A DNA stretch of 64,000 bases from Rhodeus uyekii. Taxonomy: Eukaryota > Chordata > Actinopteri > Cypriniformes > Acheilognathidae. How positions within the stretch are numbered: the first letter of the stretch is position 1; each line of letters opens with the position of its first letter. The position numbers and the translations under genes are program-made. This document shows positions 10,195 to 23,919 of this stretch, piece after piece. The stretch spans positions 652,001-716,000 of the forward strand of contig JAWRVZ010000030.1 of the NCBI GenBank assembly GCA_037043235.1, written 5' to 3'. Under the pieces are notes generated by a model. The model was not told the DNA's origin. It made no database searches and saw nothing but the letters and a program-made list of their open reading frames with translations.

Positions 10195-10510
10195 TGCGTG
10201 TAGTCTTCACTCCCCTGGTCTCAAGAGGGACAACTGACAACTGCGATCTTTAGCATCCTTGTTAGTGCGCCTGCCTCCCACGCCGGAGAGCAGGGCGAGC
10301 AGGACTGGTTGCATTTGCTGCCGTGTCCCAGATGGAAGTGAAGTTTAGGGTAAGTTAAGCTGTGTGTAAATCACTCTCCTGGCCTCAAGAGTCACACTGG
10401 CGACTGACACTGGATACTGGTATTTAGCATTCTTGTTAGCGTACCTATCTTCCACGCTGGTTCGAATCTCACTCAAAGCGAGTCAAGTAGGACAGGTTGC
10501 ACAAGTAGAG
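10195..10510 (+). repeat. two tandem tRNA-like repeat units
   Basis: Two related units lie about 165 bp apart. 'cactcccctggtctcaagag' at 10208 and 'cactctcctggcctcaagag' at 10372 are each followed by 'tttagcatccttgttagtgcg' or 'tttagcattcttgttagcgta' and a B-box-like stretch (second unit GGTTCGAATCTC). They look like decayed tRNA-derived SINE heads in tandem. Confidence 0.55.
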
Positions 10511-11916
10511 AAAGTATCAAAGCAGTGCCAAAAATTATAGATTATCTGTCTCTTGGTCCCTTTTTTTTGTGAAGCTACTAAATTGCAGTCTGTCCGGCAT
10601 ATGAAGTGTTTTGAAAAATAATGTTCTCCCTATCGTATATTTTGGCTGGTGTTAAGTGCTGGTGTTAAATGTGAAACGTGTTTAGGAGAGTTTGCAACAA
10701 TTGCCTTTCGATAAACCTTTGTTCTGACGCATTCTCTGCCGCCCCATTATCACTAGAGGTAGGGGATTTAGTGGCGAGTGTGTCTTCATAACAGAAGAGC
10801 CTTTGAGAGCAGAAATAACAGAGAAGAACACCTGTGCAATCGAGCGTCCTGCGCAAAGGTGTCCTGAATTGTGGTGTCCCCACCATTAGCAGCCCGCTGC
10901 AATTACCTTCCCCTGAGTTTCCTTCTGATCCCTCCCTTCATAATATCAAACAAGACCATGAGAGCGTTTCAGCTTCACCGAGCCAGAACCGCTGTTTACT
11001 CACAAACACAAAGGGGTAAGGCAAGGAGCGACGGAAATAGCTGCTAAATGCTTGACTCTCCCTGGCCAAGCATCTGATCTGAGCTTCTATTGATTTGTAC
11101 TAAAGATCCTGGTCATTACAAGTAATTGATTCCAGCATCTAAGCAGTGTCTTTAGAGGATTATTAGAATGCCTCTGGCATTTATTCCCACCAGAGAGAGC
11201 TTTTGAAGCTTTTTACATGTTACTTTTATTTGCAAGGGCTTGTGTTGGTAGAATAGAAATTGCAATGGGCTAGTGTTTAAACTTTTTCATAAAATGGTTA
11301 GTTTAGGTTCTGTTTGTTGTGTAACTAAACCTTTACTTATTAAAGGTCTAGGCTCTATAGAGTGATGCTGGGATAAGATATTTTTGTAAGCCAACATTTT
11401 AGCATTGAAATCAATGGGTTTTTTAAAATGTGTTTTTTTTTTGGTTAAATGTCTAAAATAGGGTCTGAGGTTAATAAAGGGTTCTAGATGTTTTTATTCA
11501 GACATTTCATTGACTGATGTATTCTAAAATAGAAAAATACATTAGTTCTACTCCCCTGTTATAAAAAAAAAGCTTTATCTAAAAAATGCGGTTGCTAATA
11601 AGTGACTAAATGGGACTGCAAGTGTGTGTAACATTAAAAGTAATCTCGCCAAACAGGTAAATTCGTCTACTAATCCACTTTTACAGCCTACTTATGTGTA
11701 TATAACTCGCTATAATACACTATGTAACTTTTTTATGTTCAAAATGTACAACATTTGTTTAAAGAGTGAGTAAATCATGAATCCATCTTCTAAACCACGT
11801 TTTCTCTTCAATTCAATTTCATTTTAATGCTGGAACTTGTTCCAAAAATTGTCTCGCAGGTGTTTCATATCGATGCATGTAGTTCAAAATACTTATTATA
11901 GTTCAAAATATTAGTA

Positions 11917-14117
11917 CATGTAGTCTCGTAAAGCACTGTGAAATCGATCGCTCAAATGTGGATTGATCGTCGCGGGTCGGTGACGTTATGATCCAGGATC
12001 CGGAAACCGGAAGCGGCAGGTTAGAGAGTGTCTGAAGCAAGCCCAGAGGCGCAAGGAGCTGAGGCATAGGGGAAACCGTGCTGACATTATCACTGATACA
12101 GAGGAGACACACACACTCCTCGAAGTTCAGCCTCAGCCCCAACATTTCTAGAGAGCAAGAACATCATCTCGATGTCGAACCGCTAGCCTGGCAACTGGGG
12201 AGATGTGGATGTTGATGTGAGAATGAGCATCTTCAGTTAGAAGGTGACAAACCAATCCTCTGATCTGGATTTAGACATGATCTTGCATTACTGTGCAGTT
12301 GAAAAAGATACAGATCTCACTGGGCCGTGAACCCCATCCACTTGGAACAAAGAAAAGATGACTGTACAGCTGGACCCTCTGACCGAGAGGGGTGCATGTT
12401 CTATGGCCCCTTGCCTCAGCAGAGTATACTTATTATTCCATGACCAGAGCCTGCTCTGGGCCCCCCACGATGGAAGAGACCCCGCTGGAAAACAATGCCC
12501 ATAGGGTATTGTGTGCAGGACCCGTTAGGAGACATCTGGAATATGTGCACACAACCAGGAAGTCCACTGAGGGAACCAGCCCATCGAGGCTGGACTCTGG
12601 TACTTGAAGAGCTACCACCACAGGGCCCGGTTTCTTGGGGAATGCCTGGGTTAAGTGCTCTATAACCCTCCTCGGAGGGGGCGACTCCCCCAGAGCAACT
12701 CGACTTGGGGGTGGCAGTTGGGGAAGATCACCCAAGTGAGGCCTGGTGCACTAGCATCAGATTCTCATGCTCTTAGCCTGCTTAGCGGCGAGGATGGTTC
12801 TCAGATCTGTCCTCATGCCAGAGGTTGAGCCTGAGAGCGTCAGCCCAATGACCTAGTTCTCTTGAGGGGGTAATGGGTGGCAACACCCCACTTGAGCAGC
12901 CCTAGGAGAGGAGCTGTGAGGTTGTGGCAGGGCAAAGCTTCCTGAACGCCAGCTTCTGTACAAAGTCCCCTGAAACCTCTTGACGACAAATCCTCAGACG
13001 GAGCTGCCGAAAAGGCCGAAGGTGACAGAGGGACATCCAGGATCTTTTCTGTTGTTTGTTTTTTATTAAACCAGCTGCCAGAGCCATATTCTTGGAGTGG
13101 CCAACTTCTCGAAGATGCCGACTCCCTAGCGGCCCGGAGAAAGAGCCATTGCCGTCATCGAGGGCCCCGAGCAACTCCGCTTGCAGGCGAAGTAGGGTAC
13201 TTAAGCCTACCACTGCCAGGTTGGAGCGGAATATGCTCTGGCCACCACAGTAAAGTGACCATCATGGCTTGGTGGGCAGCACCGGGTATTTACCTCCGAC
13301 ACTGGAGACGTTCATCCAGATTTATTAGGATTAGCGTGTCTGGTCTCGGCAGTCATATATATATATATATAAATTTTTCTTATGCTTAGTTGACAAACAT
13401 AAGACAAGCTCAACAGGCTCGACCTCGACAGGCTCCTCATAGGCCCCGGAGGAAGATGGCAAAACTTCCTCTCCAGTCTCAACTCTAACAGCTGAGGCTG
13501 TTAACACAGTGTGCCCCTGCCTGGTCAGAAGAAAACGCCCTAGAGCGTGCTTCCGGATCCAGGCATAGGAACAGATCTGCTAGGGAACCCCGGAACAAAG
13601 ATCGCCACTGAACCTCGACAACAGCGGAATAGAGCCCTGAGAACGCAAACCTGAGAGGTGAAAAAAGTTTTAGAAACCGGCTTTAGGTTGTTATTTTTTT
13701 ATTTTTTGGGGGAGAAGAGCGACGTAGCGTGCAGCTAGCGCCCTCAAGCACTGACTGTGTGGGCTCTGCTCCAAACAAGTCTAACATAAGAGGTGTGTAG
13801 CCTTGCCCGCTCTAGTGAGGGAAGAGGAAGCACACATTTTAAAACTTATTGGTTCGCCATTAATATAAAGGTGTGGAAGTCCCTTGTCTTTTTAAACTAG
13901 CTAGGGAAAGATATATTTTTGTTTCACACACACAGATTAACCAGATTCAAACAAACACAAACACAACCAACACAGAGCTTTGTTGAAGACACTCAAATCT
14001 GCCACTTCCGGTTTCCAGCAACCTTTTATGATCCTGGATCATGATATCATTGACCCGCGACGATCTTAACACCATACACCATCACATCAATTTCACAGTG
14101 CTTCACGAGACTCCATG
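11917..14117. mobile_element. 2.2-kb DNA transposon-like element with long inverted repeats
   Basis: The left end CATGTAGTCTCGTAAAGCAC and the complement of the right end CATGGAGTCTCGTGAAGCAC continue to match for about 110 bases. They share CACTGTGAAAT, GATCGTCGCGGGTC, ATGATCCAGGATC and GGAAACCGGAAG. The 2-kb interior is GC-richer than the flanks, with only short ORFs (for example 12433-12735 minus, 12902-13213 minus) and no recognisable transposase. A clear target duplication was not found and the superfamily is not assigned. Confidence 0.75.
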
Positions 14118-16585
14118 CCAAGGCATTCCCCCAGCGTTTTGATGCAGCTCGAGTTCCCATGAAAGAAAACAGTAGGTTTCTTTCACTTTGCCCCCTCCTT
14201 TTGACCTAAAACATTGTGTTCATTGACCTCCAGTTTGAAATGATACCTACAAACATGAAGGTTTTTCAGCTTGTTCTTGTTCAGGTGTTCTTTCCATATG
14301 CAGGAGCCTTTCATTGCTGCCTATAACCCTCTGGGTCCCCCACTGAAAACCAAAAGTAACTTCCTCCCTCTAAATGTATACTCTTTTAATTCTGCCCCCT
14401 GGAACAATACAAGTTGATGCCATTATGACTAAAAAGTTTGCTAAGAAGGATTTCCTACTAAAGCAAGTTCGTGATCGTGTTTAGCAAGATCGTGTTTAAC
14501 CAATCAACTAACTAATCAAGTGTAACCATAACAGACTGGGACTAGCCTTGGGGGAAAACATGCCCAGTGCATTGAATTTTTCCTACATTTTTGGCAAAAT
14601 GGAAGACAAATAGAAAGTTATGTCATAAAAATCTAATGGCGCATACTGATAGGTTTTTAACTCAATCTGAAAGGTCCTTAACTCACAGCTGATTGGTTTC
14701 TGCTGTGTCAGTAGCCTGTGAGCTCGCTGCTCAACCTTTAAATACTGATCAGTATTTTCTGTTGGAGTGCAGCATGCTTTCAGAAACCCTTCTGCTTCCC
14801 CAGCTCCACCTGTATAGATCTGCTACGGGTAATTCATGTACACTATTATGCAATACTAGCATGTCTTACTTGCTCACAGCAGTGTGTCGTGTGTGTATTG
14901 GCAGTAGTGAGTTCCACACTTGCCCTGCAGCAGCAGCAATAACCAACAGCAGCAGCGTGGCAGATCTATTCCGCCAAGACCAAACATATAAACATCTGAT
15001 ACCCATTACCATGCTGACAGTTCTCATAATAGAATTGCCTTTTATCTGTTTTCTTTAGTCATGTGGCCCCGATTTAAAAATATATTTCATCTTTCTAGAC
15101 AAGTTTTGTTGAAAACCCATTTGCCAGCAGTGAAGTGTCCCTTTAAACATGAAAACGTGAATTTTCCTTTTAAAATATGTAAATGAAAGAATTGTAAATA
15201 CATGCAGAAGAAAATCACCTTTTATGATAATTTTTCCACTGCTGTGGTCAATGTAGTTGCTAAAACCTTTTGGAGCCTTGTATCACTGATATAATCTGCC
15301 CTCACATCTGGTTTTAATCATATTTAATCAATAATTTGTGCCAGAAGCTATTTCCAGTTTAAGATCACTTTGACAGATTCTGTTTGTTTATGAAAACTCG
15401 TTCTATGCCTCACCATTGAGGGTTTAGGAATATGAAATGGAAATACATTTCTTAATTAAATACATTTAAAGTGACATTGATGAATGAACTGTCATTAGGT
15501 GAAAATCTCACTCTTCCACATTTCACTTTGCTCCTCTTACATTAAACTAATAGTGTGCTCTCAGAAATAGGGACAACAACAAAGAACAATATGATGTGCC
15601 CCTTTCAGCATGCTGGTCTGTCATATAGCATGTGTGGCTAATCCTTTTCTGGCAAGGATTGGCTATTAAACCCCTCTTCTTTTCTCTCTTAGAGCAACAT
15701 CAGCAGCAGAATATGATCATAGCTTTATTTGTTGCGTCCCCGCAGTGTGGGATTGTCACAATGACATGCCTCTGAGTACCAGGAGGACCATCAAAGGCAG
15801 TAGCCATTGATCCATATCTTCAAACACTGCATTACAGAATTGAATTAAAGAGACATTTAGTCCACAAACATTTGGACATCAAAAACCTCAGCTGTTGCCT
15901 GGAGACTAGTGCTCTTCCTGGTTCTCAGCCAGAGCACAGCAGCAGAGTGGTGGTACTGTAACACAGTGACATCTGAAAACCTTAGAGGACATATTTAAAT
16001 ATGTTTCTTATTTGTATTTAGTGCATATTCACTATTAAACGATTTATTATCGACATGTATTATACTTTAAATTACCTCTTGATGAGGCGAGGTGTGGAAT
16101 TACATAAGATTACATTGAAGGGAGGATTCAGATCATGTTTTGATCATTTAACTTTTGACCAGTAAGCAACCTATACACTCATTGAATGTTTCAATTGCAC
16201 AATGGTTCTTTATATAGTGTGTGTGTGTGTTGGAGTGGGGTGGGGGGGGGGTCATTTGGATAATCCTAAAAATATAGCGTTAGCGTTGATATTGACGTAG
16301 CATACTGTGTGATTGCAAATACAGCATGTAACTATGGAAACTTTAGCGTGATATATTAATATTGCGCCATTGCTTCTTGCTTCCGACTTTCTTTGTGTGC
16401 TTACCATCGGCAGGTTGTAAAATGGTTTGAGAGGGAATGTGTTGGTAACCTAGTGACCAAATGACAGTTGCTAGTTAAATTTCCAGACGCTAGTTTGCAA
16501 CTAAAAGCACAACCTATCTTTATGTTGCAAACGGAGTAATGTCAAGATGCCAAACAAAGAGGGACGACAGAAAACTTGAAGGAGG
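14118..16585. other. intergenic, no gene recognised
   Basis: I see no exon pattern, RNA gene or complete transposon here. The open stretch 14693-15058 has no recognisable domain. A poly-G run with TG repeats lies at about 16220-16251. Confidence 0.6.

Positions 16586-16628
<43 letters not shown>
16586..16628. repeat. (TA)n microsatellite
   Basis: About 20 TA units lie directly at the left edge of the Tigger-like element. TA is that superfamily's insertion target. Confidence 0.95.
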
Positions 16629-16630
<2 letters not shown>

Positions 16631-18212
16631 GTAGAACCCACTTATCTCGACCTCGGTTAACTCGCCAACCCTATTATGTCAACGTTTTTGAAGTGGAACC
16701 GTCAAACTCCCTATTTGTCTTAGCATTTTCTTATTGGTTATGTCGATTCTTTTATGTCACCGAACCCTGATATCTCGAGCACAAAAGAGGGACAAAGTCG
16801 CCACTTAAGATGGGTTATCTCGATCTCCGAGCCTAATGATAGTATACCGAGTTCACTACGCATGTGCTGAGTTCTATACCTTACCCTGTAGTAGTGTCAC
16901 CCCACGCAGCAAGTCGATAGACACAGGCCGGCGAGGTGGAAGTTTAGTTGTTAGCTGTTTACTGTTTACAGAAGACATTCTCAAATGGCCGGTAATCATG
17001 ACGAATCTCCTGTTGTTTGTCGGTTGCTGGACTCTCAATGGTGGTAGAGCATACTGTAATGGGTTTAGACTTAGAGGAAAAAGTCATTCTCTGTTTGTAG
17101 GATTGAAGGGGACTTTTCTTGGCTGGTCATAGACAGTTCTGGAAACAGTATTCCCTCCACTGTTGTACTACTCCAGTGTTCTAGAAAACCGTTGGTGAAT
17201 GTTGTAGCATCCACAGGCGTCCAAGGATGATGTCAGTGGTGGAACCCTTCAGCACCATGAATGATATGGATGGTGGATCTGCCCTGAGAAAGCCAGAGAA
17301 GCTGATCATGGATAGTGAGGGAACTAACAGTTTGACTGAAGACCTTGAAACGATTGGTGAATCCCATCCCAGATGGATCTAGCCCACTCTAATGCACATC
17401 CTGGTTAGTATTGAGATGATATAGGCGATCTTTGCTCGGTCATCGTTAAGAACAGCTGTGAAGAGAAAGCACTATAGAATGAACCTGCTGCATTCTTCCG
17501 CCTCACAGGAGTACCTGTGGCAAATGGTGAAGAAGGGGTGGGCAGGTGGTTGGAGTACATAACGGAGTACTTGAACAAGCTTGGTGAAAGGATCCAGTGG
17601 TGGATGGCTGAGATCGCCAGTATCTGCTTCAGCGTTGGAATGTAGGAAGAGGCTTCTGAAGATCGGATGTCAGCTGGTCGATGACTGAAGATGGAAGAAG
17701 ACAGAAGGAAGACAATGGGATTGAGAAAACACAGGTCAGTGTCTCAGAGGTTGATAGTTGGGTAAGTCACAACATATTCGTGAGGGCATCACGCTGTACT
17801 AGACTGCATACTTTCTTGCGTTATACCTGTCTAATGTGCTTTCTCAACAAATTTGGCTTCATCCCGTCTTTTAATAACCGATATGTGCTTTCACTGCAGA
17901 GAGTGCTGCGTGGCGCTGTGAGAGAAGCGTCACTGACAGAGCGACTACATGGACCGCAAACCACGTGCAACACAAACTCAGCGCATGCACAGTGAACTAC
18001 GTACCATCATTAGTCACGAGATAACCATGTGAAGTGGCGAATTTGTCCCTCTTTTGTGCTAGATATATTAGGGTTCAGCGACATAAAACAATCAAGATTA
18101 CCCATAAGAAAATGCTGAGACAAATAGGGAGTTTGGCGGTTCCACTTCAAAAACGTGGACATAATAATAGGGTTGGCAAGTTAACCGAGGTCGAGATAAG
18201 AGGACTCCACTG
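16629..18212. mobile_element. Tigger/pogo-like element with about 200-bp inverted repeats
   Basis: The left end CAGTAGAACCCACTTATCTC and the complement of the right end CAGTGGAGTCCTCTTATCTC stay collinear for about 200 bases: 'gacctcggttaact', 'acgtttttgaagtggaaccg', 'aaactccctatttgtct', 'gcacaaaagagggacaaa'. TA follows the right end. The interior (about 16870-17990) has no transposase domain I can recognise, only short ORFs (16836-17132, 17681-17995). It is probably non-autonomous. Confidence 0.82.
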
Positions 18213-19019
18213 TATTAAGTAAAAATATCAATTTAAAATTACATTTAGTAGCCAGAAATAACCACCCAGAGATGCATGTTGAGAAGGAAGATAGACAGTA
18301 GCATGAATGTGATGTGGGACAAGGAGTTGAAAAGAAAGTACCAGATACAGATTCTGATAAAGAATAAGTCTGTTTCAGTAGTCATTAATTCAATTGTATT
18401 CATTAATTGTGAACACATCCGTTTTCAATGTCTACCAGGGCTATCTTATTATTAGCAATTTACATTTTAGAATTACACCGTAGTGATAGACGCCGGATTT
18501 TACATTTGAGCCCCTGCCTCTGAGAAACTCTCTGTGCGCCCCTGTTTTAATGTCACCATGCAATTCTTTTTTTTTTTTTTAACATTGCAATGTTTGTTAT
18601 TAACGATTTATACATGCACATCATTTTTTTCATTATTAATATACCCTCCCTCTTGCACCAGTTGTGTCTGAATATGTCTACTTCCATACTATGATAGTAG
18701 TGGAAAAACAGGATTGTGAGCCCAGTAGTAGGTCCACATTCATAGTATCATATAACAGAAGATGAACATTCCCTGAATTACCTATTTCTTCTGCCAATAT
18801 TTTAAAGTGTGCATATGATGGAGCCTTTACTATCCCGTGAGGCCAAAGGACAGGATTTGTAAATGACAGCGAAGCGTCGCAACTGACCCTGGTAGGTCAC
18901 ATGATAATGACAACATGTCGGATGTAGAAGGTCCGGAATATATTCATACTACACACATTCATATTCACATTCATGTTAGTTTCAAACCAAATGTGGCACA
19001 GTGTGCGATTTCAGACGCA

Positions 19020-19185
19020 GACCTAATCTCTCATGATGTGTTCACCAGCACGAGGCCAGAGCAACCCGTCACTCACATGAGATCCACCAATAGCACACCA
19101 TCAATTCCCCTTGGACAAAATCAAGTTCCACCCTACAGTTTTTTCTTGTTCAAGAAACCGTTTCAATTGCAACTTCCGTTTCATG
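19020..19185. repeat. dispersed repeat shared with 8100-8258
   Basis: It shares 'cccgtcactcacatgagatc' and 'tttcttgttcaagaaa' with 8140-8240 in the same order. The short ORFs crossing it are incidental. Confidence 0.55.
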
Positions 19186-20759
19186 CCGACCGACCTTAAG
19201 AACTGTTCATGGCATGTTAACTGTAGGGGATTTACAGTTAAGACCCGAGGACTAGATATGTTGAATGAAGAGCAGGAGTCAGAAGTGCAGTCAATAGAAG
19301 ACATTTTAGTGAAGTTTAGTTTGCAGTTTCATCAGCAGAAGCTTCAGGTCTCATAAGACGTTCGTAGGCCGCCCCACATACAATAACATTGTTACAGCAA
19401 TCATACTCTAACAGAATCTACCAACTACATCATTGATTTAGTTAAATGATTAAACGGTTAAATGATCTAAGAAAGAAAGATAAACAGAGCACAAAGTGTG
19501 TTATTAACCCTCAAAGCAAAAGACATAGTTGTATATAAACGTCTTACTATTATGAATCTTGGCTATTTTAGTTTATCATCAAATTAAATGGATTTAAAAA
19601 TTCAATACATATTTATTCTCTAGAAGGTTAAGTGAGAAAATTTGTTTACACTCCCAACAAAATCCCCACACATGACAGCAGGTATTAGGTTAAATGTGTC
19701 ACATGTCTACTGGTATGATCACCCATAGCTGATAGTATTTAAATTTAGACCCTCGTTTGAATTTAGACAGGGGTTTTTGAACCCATAATGGACGGCAATC
19801 TTCAGCTTCACAATTGTTCTTCTATGGCATCGCTGTGAAACCCCTCTTTTGAGAGCTTTATTTTTTAAGAGTGTGGCAACTATCCAGAACATCTGAATAT
19901 TGCGCGGCCAGTTTTGCGCACATTTGCTTTAGAAAATGTGGTTTCTTTTCAACTGATTACTAGTTTATGAATAGGTTCTGCTATGCTATGTAAAACAGAA
20001 TTCCAATACCACAACATTCAAATAAGCTGACAAATGTCAAGATGTTTGCTTCTTTTGTTTTTCCCCAAAATGATTTTAATTAAATTTTGATTATTTCCAA
20101 AGCAATTGTATGTCAATTATTACTCGGGTGTTCAGCAGAGGAATCTGCTGAAAAGCAACATCAACAATATCAGGGATTTAATCAACATTTCTCACTAATG
20201 AACTCTTTGTTTAAAGTAGCGTCACTTTCTTCCTGTCCCTCTGATTAATTCTGCTATTTGTTGACCCGTGCCAAACACATCCCACCCCCCACACACACAC
20301 ACGTAGTTAAAATATCTTTCACTCCTTTTTATTTTTAGCTTATTTTTCTTAAAAATTGTGTTAGAAACGTGTCCTTTACATCAGTGCGACCTGTGAGGCC
20401 TCAGCATTGACCACAAGGTGGCGACTGCATGTATACAGTATTCATTATCATATTTAAACAACAACTGGAAAGCGTCCAGCATCATACTGAAGATCTTTTG
20501 TTCACGCAGGCATGCTATCAAAACGCACTTTAATTCAACGTGCAATTGGCGCCCAGCTGGATGCAGTTTAAAACTAATTTTCCTCGCTGGCATCTTCTTT
20601 AAGTTGCTGCTATGTTTTCATTTAATTGAAAGTGCTTAATTTCAAAGTCATTACCATTAAAGAGACGTACCAAAATCGGATGAAAAAGCCCTATGTGGTG
20701 GCTTTGATTTAGGTTGCACCGAATGCATGCTTTGATTGAAATAAAGCTTTGTGTTGTTA

Positions 20760-21130
20760 TCAGTGAATGGTTCTGGCTGACGCGGCCCTTATCTCTGAGT
20801 AAAGCTCTGTGGAGAGGCTCTGAATAGGCAAAGTGGAGCTCTGTGGCCGGGTCTGCTGTGCACCTGGCCTCGCAGGGGCCCCTGATTACACCAGGTCACA
20901 GGGCAACAGCGAGGTAAACTAAACCAGAGCCCAACCACCTTGCTCCACCTCTAGTCCCCCGGAGCAAAAAGACTGACACACTCCAGTCTTCAAAGAGCGC
21001 GCACACACACAAACAAGGCCTTTGGGCTTTATCTGCCCACATCAGATTACATCGCTGATAATGGACATGGAAAAGACGCTCTCAATCAAGCAGAGGAGCC
21101 ACAGCTTGTTTCACGTGTTTGTTAATGTCC
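20760..21130. promoter_or_regulatory. candidate conserved non-coding element
   Basis: A GC-richer block with no repeat signature ('gctgacgcggcccttatctc', 'cgctgataatggacatgg'), containing GATA-like TTATCT and a CACGTG E-box (tttCACGTGttt near 21112). It stands out from AT-rich surroundings. Conservation is a guess made without alignment. Confidence 0.3.
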
Positions 21131-22832
21131 GTTAAAACGCCTGTAACTGAGCGCTTTGCCTTCTGTCTCGCTAAATAAACAGTATATTTGTGATGCTTCC
21201 ATTATGTGAACAAACGTCGAAATGAAAATTCTTGTTGTTCGAAACCTGTATGAACTGTTGACACAAAACATTCTTCAAAATGCCTTCTTTCAACAGAGGA
21301 ATGTGAGTCATACAGCTTTGAGTGAGGTGGGTGTGTAAATGATGACAGAGTTTTCAAATTTGAGTCCTTAATTCTTCCCGCATTGTTTTTATGCTACAGA
21401 CGTGAATGATAACTGAAAGATGAATGATAGTTATAACTGAGCTTCGGTCTTTATTCATCAGTCCAACATGACACAATGCATCAAATCTAATGTTTGATTA
21501 AACATCACCTCTGTCTTTTTTCAGAGTAAGATGTTCCAAACTGGTGTTTGTAATTTGATGAAAAGCTAATAATTAATATACAGTATATTTAATTTTAAAT
21601 AAATAATTTATTTCTCAGCATGTCGTAACCATTAACTGACATCCGGAAACCATGAATATGTGTTTGTGTGTGTGTGTGTGTGTGTGTGAGTCAGGTAAAC
21701 CTTACAAAGACGGCAATATCCAAAATCCTTGTCGACATTTTTTTGGTCCTCATGAGGAAAACTTCTAAATCATACTAAATGAAAATGTAAAATGTAAAAA
21801 ATTTGTGAATTAACAAGATATTCCATTCAAATCACAGTCATTTCAGGAGCTTCAAGTAAATATTTTAAGCCAAAGGGGCTCAGCGGAGGGAAAAAAAGAG
21901 AAAGTTTGGGAATCCATGTTTCAGAGCAATCGCACAATATCGAGGCCATCTCGCAACACGCAACTTTGCTGCAATTTTAGGCATACTAAAGCACAAAGGA
22001 TGAATTATAGCTGTAATCTGACTGATATTATAACTTTTAATGTGGATGTAAATGCACTGATTGTTGGGTTAAACCGCACTGGATAAGTTAAACAACAAGT
22101 GCATTTTTATATCGTTCTAATCACCCTACTGAAAAATAAATATATACGATGTATTTGAAATACTTTTATTTAATACTAGGAATGCTAAAAATACATTTAC
22201 ATATTTATGTATTTAATATAAATACCCTGCAATTGTACTTTTGTTATGCTAAACTGATATACTTAAAGTCTGCTAAATTGAAACAACTAATTTTAGTTCA
22301 ACTACTAACACTTAAGTATATTTGATTGAGATAAAATTGAACTATTGCAAGTATATTTTAATCACACTTTAAATATCGCACATATTATACAGAGATCATA
22401 CTATCTTTGCTAATAGTGATAAAACACATTTAGGCTCAATATCAAGAAATGTGCAATAAAGAAGTACTGTACCCCAAATAAAGTTAATTATAATATTTAT
22501 ATCAGTTTTTTTAAAGTTTTTTTTTAAATTTAAGTCTCAAGTGATATGTCAATAAATATGGTAATGTGTTTTTAGTTTACTTAATATGAAATGAATTTAT
22601 TTTTAATAATTTATTTTAAAATGCATTTTTTTCACTAGGTTAAAAATCCTGGTTTCTTTTTTAATTCTATTTTGTTCAGGTTGTCTAAATGCATATAACA
22701 CTTCCCATCGATAATAATAATTGGGGGAAAAAAATATTGTTTAAATATTTTTTTGTTTGACACCGAAGTATGAATGCGCAGAATACACACTTATTTTGTC
22801 TGACTACCGAAATTGTCTGTTTTAAAATTCCT

Positions 22833-22859
22833 CCCCCCCACCCCTCCCCACCCCACCCC
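22833..22859 (-). other. C-rich tract, G-quadruplex motif on minus strand
   Basis: Runs of 8, 4, 4, 4 and 4 C are separated by single A or T bases. On the minus strand this gives five G-runs of at least four with one-base loops, a strong quadruplex-forming pattern. Confidence 0.75.
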
Positions 22860-23919
22860 TTCCATTAATATATAACAGAAAATATAATAAATGGTATATA
22901 AATAATATATAAAATATAATTGCTATATTTTTGCTTATGTCTAAAGGAAATATATTGATTACATATTATATGGTTTTATAATAAATACAATTCTCACTTT
23001 GTATTAATGTTTTTGATTAATATTAAAAGAAAATTCAAGGAGACCACAAACATGCTAAAAAAATAAGCAGCACATAAGCGTATAGCGACACCCTAGCAAT
23101 GTGGTTGCAGGAAATCACGTTTCTTCATAAACTAATTAAGATTTAAAAAAATGCATCCAAGATAAACTGAGAAGCAATTCAATTGGATATAACCAATAAC
23201 AATTCTATCCAAGTTGAGCATTGAGTTCCTGAGTTGAGCAGGTTATTTCCCCCTGCTTTACCAGCAGCAGCTCTCAGGTTTCCGCTGTGCATCAGGCTCT
23301 TTGTTCTGTAGCCACACCCAGTGTTAATTCAGGTGAGCTCTGTTTGTGTGCACTGGCTGTTTGAGCATATGGAGAGGGCTGTGTGTGTGTGTGACACCTG
23401 AGAGCGTGTTTTAGGCCTCTGAATTCTCCCTCTTTTGTCCTCAGCGTAATGTCTGGATGTGGGTCACCACCAAAATATTGGACAGCAGTATATATTCATC
23501 GGTTACTGTCTTTTCATAATGCATGTCATTGTAATTTTACAAACTCAAGATGCTGCAGTGCATACCGTAGTTTCATAACTAGGCCAAGACTCCACCGAGT
23601 TGTGTAAGTTCTCATATTGTTTGCAATACATCAAACTGCGGTTGAATGATCAGCCCCGGGCATTCGTAGGGATTGTGAGAATATTGCTCAATTGTACCTT
23701 GTATGAAATTGATTGAATCAGAGTACAGAATGCTGCATGAAGCTGGAGTGCTTATTGGTTTCTCAAATGAGCCACTTTATCATTTGATCTGCGTGCATCG
23801 TGAAAAATGTCATCTCATCCATACATTTACAGGCTGTGTGTGTGTTTCTTAACCTGTCCGCAACATCCAACCAATACCAACATCGATTGACTTGGATTTT
23901 GTATTGCCAAAAATCTGTA

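Larger units (their letters stand above)
19390..23900. other. intergenic, AT-rich, no gene recognised
   Basis: No coding exons were seen. It contains a (TG)n tract at about 21664-21690, a long AT-rich stretch at 21770-23050, a C-rich tract at 22833-22859, and a GC-richer single-copy-looking segment at 20760-21130. Confidence 0.6.

Noticed and set aside
12433..12735. 100-codon open frame on the minus strand
   Set aside because: It lies inside the 2.2-kb inverted-repeat element, has no domain and no start or splice context; GC-rich sequence opens frames by chance.
14290..14400. Possible exon after 'tttccatatgcag'
   Set aside because: An acceptor-like end is present, but the following frame gives no recognisable protein and no matching donor was found.
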